Below, one piece after another: positions 34,571-45,508 of a stretch of DNA of 49,947 nt. Within the stretch, counting starts at the first letter, position 1. Every line of letters begins with the position of its first letter. Made by a program: the position numbers and the translations under genes. The notes beneath the pieces were generated by a model. That model was not told the DNA's origin. It worked only from the letters and a program-made list of their open reading frames with translations, and made no database searches. This DNA is from Rhodoferax sp. OV413 (GTDB lineage: Bacteria > Pseudomonadota > Gammaproteobacteria > Burkholderiales > Burkholderiaceae_C). Where the stretch lies: positions 1 to 49,947 of the forward strand of contig CAMAWD010000041.1 of the NCBI GenBank assembly GCA_945861785.1, given 5' to 3'.

Positions 34571-35257
34571 TTACATCAACATCGTGTTCCGGATCAGGCC
34601 GACGGCGAGCCCTTCAATTTCGAATGGCTCGCCCGGCTCGACAACGATGGTCTGGTAGTCGGGGTTTTCGGGGTGTAGTTCGATCAGATGCTTGTTGCGC
34701 CGAAACCGCTTGACAGTGACTTCATCGCCGAGGCGCGCCACCACGATCTGGCCGTTCTTGGCATCCTTGGTGGCCTGCACTGCGAGCAGATCACCGTCCA
34801 TGATGCCGGCGTCCCGCATGGACATGCCGCGCACCTTCAGAAGGTAGTCTGGCTTGCGCTGAAACAGGCTGCTTTCGACGTAATAGGTCTGGTCGATGTG
34901 TTCCTGGGCCAGGATGGGTGACCCCGCCGCGACCCGCCCGATCAGGGGCAGCGCCAATTGGGCCAGACTTTGCAGCGGCAGCGAGAACTGCTTGATGCGG
35001 GACTCGTTGATGGAGCGCAAAGCGTCGCTGCGCAATCGGATCCCGCGGGATGTGCCGCTGACCAGTTCGATCACTCCCTTGCGTGCCAGGGCCTGCAGAT
35101 GTTCCTCCGCCGCATTGGCGGACCGGAAACCAAGCTCAGTTGCAATTTCGGCCCTTGTTGGCGGGGCCCCTGTGCGTGCGATGGCGCTCTGGATCAAATC
35201 CAGAATTTGTTGTTGGCGCGCGGTAAGCTTCACTTGGAACTGCGGCAGGTCGATCAT
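34571..35257 (-). CDS. lexA: LexA repressor
   Basis: SOS-response repressor, 228 residues from ATG 35257, with AAGGAG nearby; earlier in-frame starts lack a ribosome site. N-terminal winged HTH ([40 protein letters not shown]). Self-cleavage site A111-G112 in GRVAAGSP, catalytic S146 (RGMSM) and K183 (VTVKRF) are all in place. It should be cleaved when RecA-ssDNA forms. Its leader carries an SOS box, indicating autoregulation. Confidence 0.95.
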   Translation of the reverse strand: MIDLPQFQVKLTARQQQILDLIQSAIARTGAPPTRAEIATELGFRSANAAEEHLQALARKGVIELVSGTSRGIRLRSDALRSINESRIKQFSLPLQSLAQLALPLIGRVAAGSPILAQEHIDQTYYVESSLFQRKPDYLLKVRGMSMRDAGIMDGDLLAVQATKDAKNGQIVVARLGDEVTVKRFRRNKHLIELHPENPDYQTIVVEPGEPFEIEGLAVGLIRNTMLM

Positions 35258-35279
35258 GCTCACTCCTTGGGTTGTGGTG

Positions 35280-35302
35280 CTGGATGCTGTTTGGGCATCC
35301 AG
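35280..35302. repeat. perfect palindrome in the lexA leader
   Basis: CTGGATGC (35280-35287) and GCATCCAG (35295-35302) are exact inverse complements around a 7-nt loop. It lies between the SOS box and the lexA start codon. It may be an mRNA hairpin or a second operator, but its CTG-N17-CAG spacing does not match a LexA site. Confidence 0.5.
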
Positions 35303-35305
35303 TAA

Positions 35306-35321
35306 CTGTATTTTTAACCAG
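35306..35321. promoter_or_regulatory. LexA (SOS) box
   Basis: CTGTATTTTTAACCAG fits CTG-N10-CAG with an AT-rich centre. On the minus strand it overlaps the -10 of a lexA promoter whose -35 is TTGCAT (35338-35333, 16-17 nt spacing). It lies 11 nt upstream of the divergent asparaginase start, so LexA may affect both genes. Confidence 0.75.
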
Positions 35322-35332
35322 TTTTTTGAAAT

Positions 35333-36358
35333 ATGCAAGTGATGGAACAAAAATTCGGCAACAAGTTGGTGCTACTGGGGACTGGGGGAACGATTTCGGG
35401 ACGCGCGGCAATTGGTGCTGACAACGTGGCCTATGCGGTCGGCGAGGTCGGGGTGGATGATCTGGCGGCGAGCGTGCCGGGCGGACCTCCCGATGGCTTG
35501 TCGCTGGTCACCGAGCAGGTTGCCCAGATCGACAGCAAGGACATGGATGGTCTGGTCTGGCAAAGGCTGGCTGACAGATGCCGGCACCATCTCGCGCAGG
35601 CCGACGTGCGGGGCCTCGTGATCACCCACGGGACTGACACGATGGAAGAAACCGCGTATTTCCTGCACTGCGTGCTGGCCGGCACTGAAGCAATGGCCAA
35701 GGCGGTGGTGTTGACCGGTGCAATGCGCCCGGCGTCTTCCCTGTCGCCCGATGGTCCGGGCAACCTGCGGGATGCTCTGGCCGTGGCCGCTGACGTGGGC
35801 GCCTGCGGCGTCGTTGTAGCGATGGCGGGCAAGGTGTTTGCTGGTGCCGAAGTCCAGAAGGTCCATGGTTATCGACTGGACGCCTTCGAGTCGCCCGATG
35901 CCGGCCCGCTGGCCTACGTGGAGGAGGGCCGTGTGCGCGTCGTGCGATCGTGGATGGCGGTTGGCATGGCGGGTCAGGCTGAACTTGTGGCTTTGTCCCT
36001 GCCGCCCCCTGCGTCCTGGCCCAGGGTGGAAATCATCATGAGCCACGCTGGCGCCGGCGCGTTGCTGGTAGACGCATTGCTGGCGCACGCCCATGCCACC
36101 GGCATGCAACTGGACGGAATCATCGTGGCCGGAACCGGCAACGGGAGTGTCCACGAGGCGCTGCTTTCAGCCTTGCTGCGGGCCCAGGCTCAAGGAGTGT
36201 CGGTGCGGCGGTCTACCCGATGCTGTCAAGGCAGGGTGTTGTCCACCCGGAACGACGTCCTGCCCCATTGCGACGGTCTGTCGCCCGCCAAGGCGCGCAT
36301 CGCGTTGATGCTGGGGATGATCGCCGATCGGGGGGCCGGCAAACTTTCAGGCGGATGA
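35333..36358 (+). CDS. asparaginase family protein (L-asparaginase, cytoplasmic type)
   Basis: 341 residues from ATG 35333; ATG 35342 is an alternative. Both are only 11-21 nt from the SOS box and lack a strong ribosome site. The two conserved threonine motifs are present: GTGGTIS (T20) and [11 protein letters not shown] (T101, D102), followed by [11 protein letters not shown]. No signal peptide, so cytoplasmic, suggesting type I asparaginase: asparagine to aspartate and ammonia. The end ([12 protein letters not shown]) is less typical. Convergent with adk, 6 nt between genes. Confidence 0.85.
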   Translation: MQVMEQKFGNKLVLLGTGGTISGRAAIGADNVAYAVGEVGVDDLAASVPGGPPDGLSLVTEQVAQIDSKDMDGLVWQRLADRCRHHLAQADVRGLVITHGTDTMEETAYFLHCVLAGTEAMAKAVVLTGAMRPASSLSPDGPGNLRDALAVAADVGACGVVVAMAGKVFAGAEVQKVHGYRLDAFESPDAGPLAYVEEGRVRVVRSWMAVGMAGQAELVALSLPPPASWPRVEIIMSHAGAGALLVDALLAHAHATGMQLDGIIVAGTGNGSVHEALLSALLRAQAQGVSVRRSTRCCQGRVLSTRNDVLPHCDGLSPAKARIALMLGMIADRGAGKLSGG

Positions 36359-36364
36359 GCCGAG

Positions 36365-37929
<1,565 letters not shown>

Positions 37930-37971
37930 GTATGTGGTATTGCCTGTGCCATCGCAGGACCGGCTGGCCGG

Positions 37972-38154
37972 TTAGATCCCGAGTTCCTCGTCACTGAGCG
38001 TGCGTGCTTCGTGTTCAAGCACCACCGGTATGCCGTCGCGCACCGGATACGCGAGCCTTGCACTGCGGGACCAGAGCTCCTGGTGCTCCCGGTGGTATTC
38101 GAGTGGGCCTTTGGTCACGGGGCAAACCAGCAACTCAAGAAGTCTTGTATCCAT
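37972..38154 (-). CDS. Trm112-like (UPF0434/YcaR family) small protein
   Basis: 60 residues, [20 protein letters not shown] ... [20 protein letters not shown], matching the YcaR/Trm112-like family. Only one Cys of the usual CPxC pair remains (CPVTKG), so the zinc ribbon is incomplete. The start lies 20 nt inside the end of lpxK, and kdsB follows, the usual lpxK-ycaR-kdsB order. Function unknown; Trm112 proteins activate methyltransferases elsewhere. Confidence 0.85.
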   Translation of the reverse strand: MDTRLLELLVCPVTKGPLEYHREHQELWSRSARLAYPVRDGIPVVLEHEARTLSDEELGI

Positions 38155-39175
38155 GGGCAGATGATAACTTTGCCCCGGCACGTGCTTGGAGGGTTGCGTC
38201 AAAAAGCGCCCAGAATCCATTGTCGAGTTCGATTTGCAGCGGCACGGCCCACGCGTCCGGGCGGTATTGCCAGAGCTTGACGGCATCTTTCTCGGTGCAC
38301 AAGATGGTCTGCATCGTCCCGTCGGCCCATTGTGGACCATCGAAGCTCGCGTGGTCCCGCAACGCGAGTGTGTAGCTGAGTGGCATGCCTGCGTCACGCA
38401 GCATGGCGAAAAACGACTGCGGACGTGCAATGCCTGCTACCGCGCAGAAATTGGCGCCCGGTTCGAGTGCAGCGGTTCGCAACATACCGAGCGACACCTG
38501 CGTGCCGTCAGCGCGCCGGGCGTGGCCGGCCAGCGAGCGCCGTACCGCCGACGCCCCCTCGACGGGTGACCGGTAATCGGCGACAAGCAGGTCCACCGGG
38601 CGCGGCCAGGGCTCGCGCAAGGGCCCGGCCGGCAGCAAGAAACCATTGCCGATACCCCCGTCACCAAAAACACAGACTTCCAGGTCGCGCTGCAATGCAA
38701 GATGCTGCAGGCCGTCGTCGCATACGATCCTGTCAACCGCGGGGTATCGGCGCAACAGGGCGCGCGCGGCGTCGATACGCTGCGGCGCAACGAATACAAC
38801 AGCGCCCGTCGACTGCCGGACAAGCAAAGGTTCGTCACCAACGTCGGCGGCGGCGCTGTCGGGCAGGACTTCGCGGCAATCCACTCCACCGCGACCGTAC
38901 CCGCGCGAGACCACTCCGACCTGGTGTCCCTGGCGCTGGAGATGGCACACGATGGCCATTACGAGGGGGGTCTTGCCACCTCCGCCAGCGACCACGTTGC
39001 CAACCACAATAACCGGCACAGGCACCCGCGCCGTTGCCCGGAACCCGGCGCGGTAAAGAAACCGGCGCACGGCAACGAGCAGGCCATACAGCATGGACAA
39101 TGGCCAAAGCACCCATGCCATGATGCCCCGCCGCTCCCAGATGCCTGCCACAGTGCGCCGCAATGCTGCGCCCAT
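38135..39175 (-). CDS. lpxK: tetraacyldisaccharide 4'-kinase
   Basis: 346 residues from ATG 39175, 4 nt after the exbD stop; an extension to 39220 would overlap exbD and is less likely. N-terminal membrane segment ([20 protein letters not shown]), P-loop-like [15 protein letters not shown], and [20 protein letters not shown]. Phosphorylates lipid A precursor at the inner membrane. Overlaps the Trm112-like gene by 20 nt. Confidence 0.94.
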   Translation of the reverse strand: MGAALRRTVAGIWERRGIMAWVLWPLSMLYGLLVAVRRFLYRAGFRATARVPVPVIVVGNVVAGGGGKTPLVMAIVCHLQRQGHQVGVVSRGYGRGGVDCREVLPDSAAADVGDEPLLVRQSTGAVVFVAPQRIDAARALLRRYPAVDRIVCDDGLQHLALQRDLEVCVFGDGGIGNGFLLPAGPLREPWPRPVDLLVADYRSPVEGASAVRRSLAGHARRADGTQVSLGMLRTAALEPGANFCAVAGIARPQSFFAMLRDAGMPLSYTLALRDHASFDGPQWADGTMQTILCTEKDAVKLWQYRPDAWAVPLQIELDNGFWALFDATLQARAGAKLSSAHGYKTS

Positions 39176-39179
39176 GGCT

Positions 39180-39611
39180 CTAGGGTTGCGAGGTTTTGGC
39201 CGAAGACGGCTGGGTGGCAAAAGTGATCCGTGTCAGGCCGGCACGGCGGGCTCCTTCCATCACCGTGATGACCGATTGGTGCTTGGCGCTGGCGTCGGCA
39301 TTGATGATCACAACAGTGTCATTGCCCTCCTTGGCGGCTGACAGAATCGCATTGGCCAGGGCTTCCGGGCTGCGACCGCCAATGGCGACTGCGTTGATGC
39401 CGTATGCGCCATCGCTGCTGACACTCACCACAATTTCCTTCGGGTAGTCGCGCTGCGCATCCACATCGGCAACCGGCAACTTGAGTTGCAACTCGGTGAA
39501 CTTGCTGTAAGTGGTGGAGAGCATCAGAAAGATCAGAACGACCAGCAGGACGTCAATGAACGGGATCAGGTTGATCTCGGGCTCCTCGCGGGAAGTCGTG
39601 CGGAAGTTCAT
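39180..39611 (-). CDS. exbD: ExbD biopolymer transport protein
   Basis: 143 residues. Short cytoplasmic N-terminus EPEINLIPFIDVLLVVLIFL with the conserved membrane Asp (in FIDVLLV), one span, and a periplasmic domain. Works with ExbB to use proton motive force; partner TonB is not in the window. Shares ATGA with exbB. In Burkholderiales this pair heads the lpxK-kdsB-adk cluster. Confidence 0.93.
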   Translation of the reverse strand: MNFRTTSREEPEINLIPFIDVLLVVLIFLMLSTTYSKFTELQLKLPVADVDAQRDYPKEIVVSVSSDGAYGINAVAIGGRSPEALANAILSAAKEGNDTVVIINADASAKHQSVITVMEGARRAGLTRITFATQPSSAKTSQP

Positions 39612-40243
39612 GGGCCCTTGCGCAGCGTGTTGAGGTGGCGGATGAGTCGCTCCGAAGACAGTTCCAGTGTCAGCAGGTGGCCGTCGACCATGGCCCGGAA
39701 GTAGCGCCAGAAAATCAGGGCGGGAATGGCGATGATCAGGCCGAAGGCCGTGTTGTACAGGGCCATGGAGATTCCGTGTGCGAGTTGCGCCGGATTGCCA
39801 CCCGTGGCGCCGCCGGCAGGGCTCTGTGAGCCAAAAATCTCGATCATGCCGACGACAGTGCCGAACAGGCCCATGAGCGGAGCCGCAGAGGCGATTGTGG
39901 CGAGGGCGCTCAGGTATTTTTCCAGGCGATGGGCTACCAGACGCCCAGAACCCTCCATCGTGGCGCGAAGGTCCGCTTCGCTGCAGCGCGGATTGGCGTT
40001 GAGTGCCCGGAACCCGCTTGCCAGTACCTCCCCCAACGCCGAGTTGCGCTCGAGTTGGGCCACCATGGCCGTCGATGGAACTCCCTTGCGCGAGACTGTG
40101 AGCACCTCGTCAAGCAGGCGCGCCGGTGCGACTTTGGAAGTCTTGAGGCTGATGAAGCGCTCAATGACCAGCGCGAGCGCCAGGATGGAGCAGGCAACGA
40201 GGGGCCAAATGGGCCAGCCTGCGGCTTGTATGATTGAAAACAA
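39608..40243 (-). CDS. exbB: ExbB/TolQ/MotA-family proton channel
   Basis: 211 residues from a TTG start (40243) with GGAGA 6 nt upstream. The frame is open further back, but that region is intergenic and only the TTG gives the expected FSIIQAAGWPIWPLVACSIL start. Three spans, with SAAPLMGLFGTVVGMIEIFG and NTAFGLIIAIPALIFWRYFR as the conserved MotA/TolQ/ExbB segments. First gene of the envelope operon, divergent from xseA. Confidence 0.9.
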   Translation of the reverse strand: MFSIIQAAGWPIWPLVACSILALALVIERFISLKTSKVAPARLLDEVLTVSRKGVPSTAMVAQLERNSALGEVLASGFRALNANPRCSEADLRATMEGSGRLVAHRLEKYLSALATIASAAPLMGLFGTVVGMIEIFGSQSPAGGATGGNPAQLAHGISMALYNTAFGLIIAIPALIFWRYFRAMVDGHLLTLELSSERLIRHLNTLRKGP

Positions 40244-40503
40244 ATGGGTCTCCGCGCAAGTGGCAAGTGTCCAAGCGATTATGGCGCACGCATGTCGCTC
40301 TGAAATTGGGTGCCGGGTTCCGGCTGTCCGCGGCCGTTCCGTGGCCGTTCTGCGCCATCGACCCACAGAAGATGTGGACAAGTTTGTGCAGAACTCCGGT
40401 ACAACCGTGCCACACCCTTTGCCGACGCGGGTTTGCGTCGGATTGATGACAAATGGGGCAGTGAAAATGTCAATCAAATCAATGACTTGCTACGACAAGT
40501 CGG

Positions 40504-41841
40504 ATGCGGCGAGCGACCGTGCTGGCGAGGGCTGTGCTTGTGGCCGTTCTTGAGGTTCGCACGTGGCAGGTCGGGGCGTTGTGCCGGGCGCTTTCCGATG
40601 CGCTGGAGGCCCGTTTCAACCCGGTCACTGTTCAAGGCGAACTGACGGGTTTCACGAGGGCCGCCAGCGGACACCTCTATTTTTCCCTGAAGGACTCCAG
40701 CGCACAGATCCGCTGTGTGATGTTCAAGCGCGCCGCAGGCATGCTTGATTTTTCGCCCCGTGATGGGCAACTGGTCGAACTGCGTGGCCGTGTCACCCTT
40801 TACGAACCGCGTGGCGACCTCCAACTGGCAGTGGAGTCGATGCGGCAGGCCGGCACCGGTGCCCTGTTCGCGCAGTTCCTGCAACTCAAGGCGCGGCTGG
40901 AGGCGGAAGGCCTGTTCGATCCCGCCCGGAAAAGAACCTTGCCGCTGATGCCCAGGGGCATCGGTATCGTGACGTCCCTGGGGGCCGCAGCCTTGCGCGA
41001 CGTGGTCACCACGTTGCGCCGGCGCGCACCGCACATCCCTGTCGTTGTATCCGCCGCACCAGTGCAGGGCGCTGGTGCGGCAGGTGAACTGGTGCAGGCC
41101 TTGTCGCGCCTGTACGCGTTGGCACCACAGGACGCGGTCCCGAGGTCACCTGTTGGAGCCCCGCCTGTCGATGTCATAGTGCTGGTGCGGGGCGGCGGTT
41201 CGATCGAGGACCTTTGGGCTTTCAATGACGAGTCACTCGCACGCACGATTTCACGCAGCCCGGTGCCGGTCGTCAGCGGGGTGGGTCACGAGACTGACTT
41301 CACGATTGCGGATTTCGTGGCCGATGTACGTGCGTCAACACCTACCGCAGCGGCAGAAATGGTGGCCACCGCGCGCGCTGCATGGCTGGACGCCTTGGCC
41401 AATGCAGATACGCGTCTGCGTGACCGCGTCTGGCGGCGGCTCGATATGCACAACCAGGCCGTGGACGCGCTGGCTGCACGTCTGGGCCGGCCGTCTGCGT
41501 TGGCGCAAACGCAGAGGTTCACGTTGCTGGCCCTTGCGCGGCGCATGCAGCGTGCGGCGGGTTACACGCTCGGGCTCAGGGATTCGCAGTTGCGTCGGCT
41601 GCAAGTGCAGGTTCCCGTGCAGGCCGTGCGCGGCTTGGAGACCCGGCGTGCCCGTCTTGCGCGTGCGCAGGCCCAATTGGCCTTGCTCGACCCAACGCTG
41701 GTCCTGAAGCGGGGGTACGCCTGGATCGTCGACGAAAAAGGGCGGACGATAACCGCCGCCGCACAAACACAGCCCGGCCAACAGTTGCACGCAACCCTGG
41801 CGTCCGGTGGGCTCGATTTGCTGGTACAAAAGCGGGATTGA
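40504..41841 (+). CDS. xseA: exodeoxyribonuclease VII large subunit
   Basis: 445 residues. N-terminal OB-fold (FNPVTVQGELTGFTRAASGH; IRCVMFKRAAG), central nuclease domain with RGIGIVTSLGAAALRDVV, LVRGGGSIEDLWAFNDESLA and GVGHETDFTIADFVADVRAS, then a helical C-terminus. The first 15-17 residues are not family-like, so a GTG near 40537 may be the true start. Degrades ssDNA in repair with XseB, which is not in this window. Confidence 0.93.
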   Translation: MRRATVLARAVLVAVLEVRTWQVGALCRALSDALEARFNPVTVQGELTGFTRAASGHLYFSLKDSSAQIRCVMFKRAAGMLDFSPRDGQLVELRGRVTLYEPRGDLQLAVESMRQAGTGALFAQFLQLKARLEAEGLFDPARKRTLPLMPRGIGIVTSLGAAALRDVVTTLRRRAPHIPVVVSAAPVQGAGAAGELVQALSRLYALAPQDAVPRSPVGAPPVDVIVLVRGGGSIEDLWAFNDESLARTISRSPVPVVSGVGHETDFTIADFVADVRASTPTAAAEMVATARAAWLDALANADTRLRDRVWRRLDMHNQAVDALAARLGRPSALAQTQRFTLLALARRMQRAAGYTLGLRDSQLRRLQVQVPVQAVRGLETRRARLARAQAQLALLDPTLVLKRGYAWIVDEKGRTITAAAQTQPGQQLHATLASGGLDLLVQKRD

Positions 41842-41889
41842 ACAATCTTCCTACAATCGGGCTCCGCGCTTCAACTTAAAGAGGAAAAA

Positions 41890-42471
41890 ATGGAACATAC
41901 CCTGCCGGCCCTGCCTTATGCCATTGATGCTTTGGCCCCGAACTACTCCCGTGAGACCCTGGAATTCCACCATGGGAAACACCACAATGCTTACGTTGTG
42001 AACCTCAACAACCTGCAAAAGGGTACGGAGTTCGAGACCATGGCGCTCGAAGACGTCATCAAGAAGTCCTCCGGCGGCATTTACAACAATTCGGCCCAGA
42101 TCTGGAACCACACGTTCTTCTGGAATTGCATGAAACCTGCCGGTGGTGGCGAGCCTTCCGGTGCCCTCGCCGCAGCCATACATGCCAAGTGGGGCAGCTA
42201 TGCGGCGTTCAAGGAAGCCTTCGTGAAATCGGCGGTGGGCAATTTTGGCTCAGGGTGGACCTGGTTGGTCAAGAAGCCGGACGGCTCGGTCGACATTGTC
42301 AACATGGGGGCTGCCGGGACACCTTTGACGACCGCCGATCGGGCCTTGCTGACTGTCGATGTGTGGGAGCACGCCTACTACATCGACTATCGCAACATGC
42401 GTCCGAAGTTCGTCGAGACTTTCCTCGACAAGCTTGTGAACTGGAACTTCGCAGAAGCGAATTTCGCCTGA
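41890..42471 (+). CDS. sodB: superoxide dismutase (Fe type)
   Basis: 193 residues from ATG 41890 with AAAGAGGA ribosome site. Metal ligands H27 (EFHHGKHH), H74 (WNHTFFW), D157 and H161 (DVWEHAYYID) are present. NFGSGWTWLV and the length suit the iron enzyme of proteobacteria. No signal peptide, so cytosolic. Detoxifies superoxide. A TACAAT-like -10 lies at 41852-41857, and a strong terminator follows. Confidence 0.95.
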   Translation: MEHTLPALPYAIDALAPNYSRETLEFHHGKHHNAYVVNLNNLQKGTEFETMALEDVIKKSSGGIYNNSAQIWNHTFFWNCMKPAGGGEPSGALAAAIHAKWGSYAAFKEAFVKSAVGNFGSGWTWLVKKPDGSVDIVNMGAAGTPLTTADRALLTVDVWEHAYYIDYRNMRPKFVETFLDKLVNWNFAEANFA

Positions 42472-42495
42472 TACCAGACCTTCTTCAGGACCTGA

Positions 42496-42520
42496 AAGCC
42501 GGCCGCGGGCCGGCTTTTTT
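42496..42520 (+). terminator. Rho-independent terminator after sodB
   Basis: AGCCGGCC and GGCCGGCT pair around a GCG loop (42497-42515), followed by six T. Strong intrinsic terminator 25 nt after the sodB stop. Confidence 0.92.
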
Positions 42521-42544
42521 CTCCCCGGCAGCCGCTCGATGGAC

Positions 42545-43000
42545 CTACTTGGAGGGTTCGAACGGTTTTCCTGCCAGTTTGTAGCCGGCCTTGATTGACT
42601 TCCTGGCGAACCATCCCTGGTTCATTTCCAGTACGAAGCGGACCGGTTTGCTGGAGCAATGCGAATCGGTGGTCTGGGGCTGCATGTCCGCCAGGTTCAC
42701 GATCGTCCCGTCCTCCGCCACGAACGCCGCTGTCAATGGCAGCAGCGTATTTTTCATCCAGAAGCATTGCTGCGCAGCTTGTTCGAAGACGAACAACATT
42801 CCTTCGTGTTGCGGCATGTCGGCGCGGTGCATGAGCCCGATCTGCCGCTGGTCGGGTGTCAGGGCAAGCTGCACGTCCAGTTGGTGCACACCCGCCTGGA
42901 GCTTGGCGCGCGGCAGGTTCATTTGCGGCTGGCCCTGTCCATACGCAAAGCCCGACAAAAGGCAGGCCAACCAGACCAGCCTTGTAACTATTGACTTCAT
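42545..43000 (-). CDS. DUF192 family exported protein
   Basis: 151 residues from ATG 43000. Signal peptide MKSIVTRLVWLACLLSGFAYG, then QLDVQLALTPDQRQIGLMHR, the DUF192 core with GLMHRADMPQHEGMLFVFEQ, and FWMKNTLLPLTAAFV. Periplasmic; function of this widespread family is unknown. Two Cys residues remain in the mature part. Separated from the next minus-strand gene upstream by a bidirectional hairpin. Confidence 0.88.
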   Translation of the reverse strand: MKSIVTRLVWLACLLSGFAYGQGQPQMNLPRAKLQAGVHQLDVQLALTPDQRQIGLMHRADMPQHEGMLFVFEQAAQQCFWMKNTLLPLTAAFVAEDGTIVNLADMQPQTTDSHCSSKPVRFVLEMNQGWFARKSIKAGYKLAGKPFEPSK

Positions 43001-43024
43001 GCTTTTATTGTGCAGCAGAAACAC

Positions 43025-43047
43025 GAATGCCCGCAGAGCGGGCATTC
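43025..43047. terminator. hairpin between the Ala/Lys-rich gene and the DUF192 gene
   Basis: GAATGCCCG and CGGGCATTC are perfect inverse complements around a 5-nt loop. It lies 19 nt past the stop of the minus-strand Ala/Lys-rich gene; a T-rich stretch follows on that strand (GTGTTTC), so it probably terminates it. Confidence 0.6.
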
Positions 43048-43066
43048 GGGATCAGCCAATCAGGAA

Positions 43067-43441
43067 TTATTTCTTGGCTTCTTCTTTCTTGGGTTCTTCT
43101 TTCTTGGCGGCAGGCTTGGCATCAGCCTTGGCCTTCATGGCAGCAGCCTGTTCTTCCTTCTTCTTGGCGGCCGCGGCCTTCTTCTCGGCGGCCTTCTTCT
43201 CGGCGGCTTCCGCCTTTTCCTTTTTCATCTTGGCGGCATCGGCCTTTGCATCAGGTTTGGCAGCTGCGGCAGGAGCAGCAGCGGCAGCAGGAGCAGCAGC
43301 GGCAGCAGGAGCAGCGGCAGGAGCGGCCTTGGCAGCAGCGGAAGCAGCGGGGGCAGCAGCTTTGGCAGGGGCGGCGGCGGTTTGCGCCATTGCGCCAGCG
43401 GCGAACAGACCAGCGATCAGGGCAGCGAGAACTTTGTTCAT
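43067..43441 (-). CDS. exported Ala/Lys-rich low-complexity protein
   Basis: 124 residues from ATG 43441 with AAGGAAG ribosome site; upstream ATG in frame is not supported. Signal peptide MNKVLAALIAGLFAAGAMA, then a 40-residue Ala/Pro block with two AAAAAP-type repeats, then a Lys/Glu/Ala-rich helix-former (about 75-124; KKEKAEAAEKKAAEKKAAAA). Mature protein is basic. Similar signal-peptide-bearing Ala/Lys proteins are seen in Burkholderiales, but no function is assigned here. Coding in another frame is unlikely given the signal peptide and ribosome site. Confidence 0.75.
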   Translation of the reverse strand: MNKVLAALIAGLFAAGAMAQTAAAPAKAAAPAASAAAKAAPAAAPAAAAAPAAAAAPAAAAKPDAKADAAKMKKEKAEAAEKKAAEKKAAAAKKKEEQAAAMKAKADAKPAAKKEEPKKEEAKK

Positions 43442-43652
43442 TTGGAACTTCCTTGGTACAACGAAAGGGAGGATGGTTTCTTCCCTGTTCGGGAAGCCCT
43501 CCCGTAACGGGGCGCAGACCCTCGCGGTTGACAGTTTCATGCAAATTTTTTGCAGCTAAAATTCTGCCCATTTCCTTCCCTCTGCCTTTCGCAGGGCCAA
43601 GAGGCCTATTGGCGCGCGGCTCGTGCGCCACCGTTTTGTGAGACACACACCC

Positions 43653-44906
43653 ATGTACCAGCACATCAAGGTCCCCGCCGAAGGGCAGAAGATCACCGTC
43701 AACGCTGACATGTCGCTCAATGTGCCGGACCAACCCGTGATCCCCTATATTGAAGGGGATGGCACGGGACTGGATATCACTCCGGTGATGATCAAGGTCG
43801 TCGATGCCGCGGTTGCCAAGGCTTACGGCGGAAAGCGCCGCATCCACTGGATGGAGGTGTATGCGGGCGAAAAATCGACGCAGATCTATGGTCCGGACGT
43901 CTGGTTGCCCGAAGAGACCCTGCATGCGGTTCGTGACTACGTGGTCTCCATCAAGGGGCCTCTGACGACGCCGGTTGGCGGCGGTATCCGTTCTCTGAAC
44001 GTTGCGTTGCGCCAGGAGCTTGACCTGTACGTGTGCCTGCGGCCAATCCAGTATTTCAAGGGAGTGCCTTCCCCGGTGAAGGAGCCGCACAAGACCAACA
44101 TGGTGATTTTCCGAGAAAACTCCGAGGACATCTACGCCGGGATCGAGTTCGAGGCGGAGTCCGACAAGGCCAAGAAGATCATCAAGTTCCTTCAGGAGGA
44201 AATGGGCGTCAGGAAGATCCGGTTCCCCAACACCTCGGGAATCGGCATCAAGCCTGTCTCGCGCGAAGGAACCGAGCGCCTGGTGCGAAAAGCGCTGCAG
44301 TACACCATCGACAACGACAAGCCAAGCCTGACGATCGTGCACAAGGGCAACATCATGAAGTTCACCGAAGGTGGCTTTCGCGATTGGGCTTATGCCCTGG
44401 CCCAGCGCGAGTTCGGTGCCGAACTTATCGATGGCGGCCCGTGGTGCAAGCTCAAGAACGCCCGCACCGGCAAGGATATCGTTGTCAAGGACAGCATTGC
44501 GGACGCCTTCCTGCAGCAGATCCTGCTGCGTCCGGCGGAGTACAGCGTTATTGCGACGTTGAACCTCAACGGGGATTACATATCTGACGCCCTTGCCGCG
44601 CAGGTCGGTGGCATCGGGATCGCGCCGGGCGCGAATCTCAGCGACACCGTGGCCATGTTTGAAGCGACCCATGGCACGGCACCCAAATATGCCGGCAAGG
44701 ACTATGTCAATCCGGGCTCCGAGATTCTCTCTGCCGAGATGATGCTTCGGCACATGGGCTGGGTCGAAGCTGCGGACCTGATCATCAGTTCCATGGAAAA
44801 GTCGATCGCCAGCAAGAGGGTCACCTACGATTTTGCGCGCTTGATGGAAGGCGCGACACAGGTCAGTTGCTCGGGCTTTGGCCAGGTGATGATCGACCAC
44901 ATGTAG
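43653..44906 (+). CDS. icd: NADP-dependent isocitrate dehydrogenase
   Basis: 417 residues from ATG 43653 ([16 protein letters not shown]); the frame is open 30 nt further upstream. Typical motifs: [36 protein letters not shown] with conserved Ser/Arg, [20 protein letters not shown], and [20 protein letters not shown]. Oxidative decarboxylation of isocitrate to 2-oxoglutarate in the TCA cycle. Ends at 44906, followed by a 7-bp hairpin (44921-44939) with no T-run. Confidence 0.96.
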   Translation: MYQHIKVPAEGQKITVNADMSLNVPDQPVIPYIEGDGTGLDITPVMIKVVDAAVAKAYGGKRRIHWMEVYAGEKSTQIYGPDVWLPEETLHAVRDYVVSIKGPLTTPVGGGIRSLNVALRQELDLYVCLRPIQYFKGVPSPVKEPHKTNMVIFRENSEDIYAGIEFEAESDKAKKIIKFLQEEMGVRKIRFPNTSGIGIKPVSREGTERLVRKALQYTIDNDKPSLTIVHKGNIMKFTEGGFRDWAYALAQREFGAELIDGGPWCKLKNARTGKDIVVKDSIADAFLQQILLRPAEYSVIATLNLNGDYISDALAAQVGGIGIAPGANLSDTVAMFEATHGTAPKYAGKDYVNPGSEILSAEMMLRHMGWVEAADLIISSMEKSIASKRVTYDFARLMEGATQVSCSGFGQVMIDHM

Positions 44907-45070
44907 AGACAAGCGCGCGGCAACGCCCAACCGGCGTTGGCATGCAGGGGTGCAGTTCCCGCCCGAAAGAGAGGGGTAGTGATTTTTTTCCGTTCCGCTT
45001 GAATGTGGAATAGTTGACACCAATTCACCAAGGCGCGGCAATGCTTTGAGGCCGTCGATAGAATCGATTC

Positions 45071-45433
45071 ATGGCCACCAAACCTCCAGTCATCTCTCCT
45101 GCTCCCCCAGTTCGCCTGCCTGATGGCGATGGTGGAGGCGCCGTTGTGCTGGAGCGGCGCACCCAGAAGACCAAACCACCCCAGATGTACCAGGTCGTGA
45201 TGCTCAACGATGACTACACACCCATGGAGTTCGTCGTGGTCGTGATCCAGGAGTTTTTCAGCAAGGACCTGGAGGCCGCGACCCAGATCATGCTGAAGAT
45301 CCACCTCGAAGGGCGCGGCGTCTGCGGGGTCTACTCGAAAGACGTCGCGGCGACCAAGGTCGATCAGGTACTTGACGCGGCCCACAAGGCCGGACACCCG
45401 TTGCAGTGCCTGAGCGAACCGGTCGAGTTGTAA
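45071..45433 (+). CDS. clpS: ClpS adaptor
   Basis: 120 residues. N-terminal flexible Pro-rich arm, then the conserved [20 protein letters not shown] and [20 protein letters not shown]. Binds N-degron substrates and delivers them to ClpA. 75 nt before clpA. Confidence 0.94.
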   Translation: MATKPPVISPAPPVRLPDGDGGGAVVLERRTQKTKPPQMYQVVMLNDDYTPMEFVVVVIQEFFSKDLEAATQIMLKIHLEGRGVCGVYSKDVAATKVDQVLDAAHKAGHPLQCLSEPVEL

Positions 45434-45508
45434 ACATCGACGCCGTATCATGTACCAGTTGCAAATCGGATTACAGTTGAACATCACCGCAAGGCAGAAG
45501 GAAATCGC

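Noticed and set aside
40366-40385. TTGTCCACA-like DnaA box upstream of xseA
   Set aside because: A single near-match with no cluster, AT-rich unwinding region or dnaA/dnaN neighbours; chance occurrence.
43251-45041. 596-codon antisense frame opposite icd
   Set aside because: icd is unambiguous on the plus strand; the reverse frame has no family-like motifs.
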